A stretch of DNA of 34,187 nt from Saksenaea vasiformis B4078. Taxonomy: Eukaryota; Mucoromycota; Mucoromycetes; Mucorales; Saksenaeaceae. Below, one piece after another: positions 32,386 through 34,187 of this stretch (within the stretch, counting starts at the first letter, position 1; every line of letters starts with the position of its first letter). The notes beneath the pieces are model-generated. The model was not told the origin of the DNA, searched no databases, and was given only the letters and a program-made list of their open reading frames with translations. The stretch covers positions 1-34,187 of the forward strand of contig JNDT01001507.1 of the NCBI GenBank assembly GCA_000697055.1, read 5' to 3'. Made by a program: the position numbers and the translations under genes.

Positions 32386-32457
32386 TTCCCCAACGGGGAA
32401 TCGAACCCCGGCCGTCGGTGTGAGAGACCGAAATCCTGACCACTGGACCATTGAGGA
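32386..32457 (-). tRNA. tRNA-Glu (anticodon CUC)
   Basis: 72 bp cloverleaf with no intron. The acceptor TCCTCAA pairs with TTGGGGA (one T-G), the anticodon stem TCGGT/ACCGA encloses loop CTCTCAC, and the T arm carries GGTTCGATTCC-type box B (GGGTTCGATTC). The anticodon bases are 32422-32424. A TTTTT terminator follows directly downstream on the minus strand (about 32379-32383). It reads GAG codons. It lies between mobile-element debris on both sides, a common surrounding for tRNA genes. Confidence 0.95.
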
Positions 32458-33152
32458 AGCTTATATTCATATTTATGTATAACTAATATGAGGAGAGTAT
32501 TTCAAAAAGTGAAATTGTTGTATCACATCTAGTTATAGAGGTGAAAAAAAACTAATAACTGAAAAGTATAATAAACTTGAAGTATACTGAGATTTATTTT
32601 AGAATTAGAATAAAAAATTAAGACTATACTAGGTAGTAATATTTATATAATATTAGATCATGTCAATAATAGAGTTTAGAGGTATAGTACTTTACTATGT
32701 GTCATATCTGACATTGATCTTTTACTCATAACACTATTTACGCAGCTCAATGTCATCACGACATATAAGAAAATATGACCATGTCAGTCTTACAATGACT
32801 TTATGAGATTATCCTAAGACATGTCCATACTCAGAGTACCAATTAGAACATATTCATTTATGATCCAGTTACCAGGAAATTCAGAAACAATAAGATCTGC
32901 TCTTTCAATTCTGCTGTCCCTGATTCAACTGAGACAGTCCCAATAGATTACATTTTAAATTACTGCACAGCTCTTCTTTAACTCAATCTCTAAAAATACT
33001 CCTTTAGATTGGTTAACAGACAATAGCGATATCTAAGACATAAGCTAACAATCTACTCCAAAGTCAACAAGACATATAAATATTGTTAACTCAGATAGAA
33101 AAGTTTTTTAGAAGATTGATTCTTTTTTTCTTTTCTCGAGAATAAATACTAG
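32458..33152. other. very AT-rich, gene-free region upstream of tRNA-Glu
   Basis: About 700 bp with no frame or motif supporting a gene. Composition is distinctly more AT-rich than the gene region, as expected for old, decayed repeat DNA. Confidence 0.55.
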
Positions 33153-33271
33153 TGTAGTATCCAGCTATATCAAATGGTCTAGTGCGATTATAAGCGGATG
33201 TTTAATTAAATATATCTGAACTAACTCAGGAACTCCATTACTGACACAATCCAGCGCTATATAAATATCAC
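33153..33271. mobile_element. LTR-like repeat, copy 2, interrupted by the gypsy element
   Basis: It aligns without gaps to 31383-31501: the first 70 bases are identical, then 11 differences, all transitions, fall within the next 43. It stops at ...AAATATCAC exactly where the gypsy LTR begins (33272), whereas copy 1 continues CACCTAATG. The rest of this copy should lie beyond the other end of the retroelement, outside the window. Confidence 0.85.
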
Positions 33272-33624
33272 TGATGTATCCAAATTCAAGTATGGGCGAC
33301 GTAAAGTAAGCGAGACTCAAAAAAGGATTGTTTTTATTAAAATGATCATTGTACTGTTTAAATAATTTATGGTACTTGCGGGTAGCAGCGGGACAGAGGA
33401 GTTTAGAGATATCTTTAGATGATTCTTTACTAGATCGGGATCGTTATGTTTATCCTGGTTAATTGTATATTCTGTGTCCGCTGGTATCTCAGCAACAGAT
33501 AGATAGGAATAAGACATGTCTAGAACCGCGTTCTAATAAAGTAATTACCTTCAGTACCTTTTTGTCTTACTCAAGCATAGTGTTCTAATTACTGTGTAGT
33601 AATGTAACTATGTCGGATACGACA
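33272..33624 (-). mobile_element. 3' LTR of a Ty3/gypsy element
   Basis: 353 bp with inverted ends TGATGTATCC and GGATACGACA (on the minus strand it starts TGTCGTATCC and ends in TACATCA). On the minus strand the polymerase gene precedes it, and a purine-rich GGCGGGGGG tract just upstream (33628-33636) fits the polypurine primer. The outer border coincides with the break point of the older repeat. A 67-codon frame inside (33317-33517) is probably incidental. Confidence 0.8.
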
Positions 33625-33774
33625 TTACCCCCCGCCAGCTTGAAGCAAGCGTGAAAAAAGAGATGAAAGAAAGTATGCATGAATAAAAGTATTGCGAAAT
33701 GATGCTGTGGCGCGTCGATAAAAAACCTGCCGAAAAAACCCAGTGGGAAAAAAGTGTGGAGGAAAAAGACTTGC

Positions 33775-34187
33775 CTACATGCGTTTGCTACGTTTTGTAA
33801 CAGAAGGTCCAATTTGTTTGGAGGATGTGCGTTTGCCATCGCCTGATCGCCGTTGCCAATATCTTTCAATAGTAGCGGGATCGTTAAAATCATCTGGAGA
33901 TTGCCAAGTATCATCATCTGCAGTATAACCTTTCCAGCGTACAAGATACTCAAACTCGCCTTTTCGCAATTCTTTGTGGTCAACAATGGCTTGCACTTCG
34001 TAATGATTGTCTGAAATTACGGTATCTGGTGAAATAAGTTTCATATGGGATGGTGGAATGTCCCGTGGAAGCAATGTATTCAATTCATCAATAAGTGTGT
34101 AACTGCCACCTTTGCTTTGCCGTAAAACAGTGAATGGTCCTTCATACTTAGGATCGGTTTTTGTGTTTCTCGATACGTTGATGATCA
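33775..34187 (-). CDS. Ty3/gypsy polyprotein, integrase C-terminus with chromodomain (partial)
   Basis: The frame enters from the right window edge, so the 5' part (protease, RT, RNase H, integrase core) is outside. About 137 codons are visible and open to the stop at 33775-33777. The first part (DPKYEGPFTVL, then YTLIDELN) is the integrase C-terminal GPY/F-type module. It is followed by a chromodomain (YEVQAIVDH, EYLVRWKGY, DDTWQSPDDF) that in chromoviruses targets integration to marked chromatin, and a basic tail. No stop or frameshift in this portion suggests a fairly young copy. 150 bp separate the stop from the LTR. Confidence 0.92.
   Translation of the reverse strand, partial: IINVSRNTKTDPKYEGPFTVLRQSKGGSYTLIDELNTLLPRDIPPSHMKLISPDTVISDNHYEVQAIVDHKELRKGEFEYLVRWKGYTADDDTWQSPDDFNDPATIERYWQRRSGDGKRTSSKQIGPSVTKRSKRM

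Noticed and set aside
33317..33517. 67-codon frame inside the LTR
   Set aside because: Lies wholly within the LTR, with no known LTR-encoded protein in this family; taken as incidental.

Overview
The window looks like nuclear DNA of an early-diverging filamentous fungus, most likely Mucoromycota. The evidence is the many short GT-AG introns (about 47-90 nt), the fused single-chain ATP-citrate lyase (most ascomycetes split it into two genes), the Q/H-rich C2H2 regulator, a chromodomain Ty3/gypsy retroelement, and intergenic DNA full of A/T homopolymers. The genus is not determined. Exon-intron models were read by eye from splice motifs, phase and family conservation.

Left part (1-13 kb). A seven-exon CDP-alcohol phosphotransferase gene (last step of phosphatidylcholine/phosphatidylethanolamine synthesis) runs rightward and converges on a leftward three-exon ATP-citrate lyase gene (cytosolic acetyl-CoA for lipids). 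After a gene-free 2.7 kb comes a leftward two-exon gene for a protein with two separate pairs of Msn2/SteA-like C2H2 fingers and a 50-residue Q/H tract. AGGGG motifs cluster in its own promoter.

Middle (15-29.6 kb), all rightward: a decayed ribosomal protein eL31 copy; a small mitochondrial-carrier-like membrane protein; the nucleolar 25S rRNA methyltransferase Nop2; a SAM-dependent methyltransferase with an N-myristoylation-type start and a defective or weak splice donor; the intronless tRNA pseudouridine synthase Pus3/Deg1 with a possible mitochondrial presequence; and a ten-exon mitochondrial ClpX that keeps the ClpP-docking IGF loop. Nop2, Pus3 and the eL31 remnant concern ribosomes and tRNA. 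ClpX and the carrier-like protein are organellar. I see no operon-like or biosynthetic-cluster logic.

Right part (29.6-34.2 kb) is gene-poor, AT-rich and repeat-laden. It holds a cluster of small GC-rich hairpins, a tRNA-Glu(CUC) gene, two copies of a 119-bp LTR-like repeat, and the 3' end (integrase C-terminus plus chromodomain, then a 353-bp LTR) of a Ty3/gypsy chromovirus. That element is inserted into one of the two repeat copies, and the other copy preserves the empty site. The two copies differ only by transitions, all in one half.

I found no convincing new multi-gene system. The best leads are the GC-hairpin cluster, the nested insertion with transition-only divergence, the eL31 relic, the methyltransferase splice defect, and the doubled finger pair with its possible autoregulatory sites.
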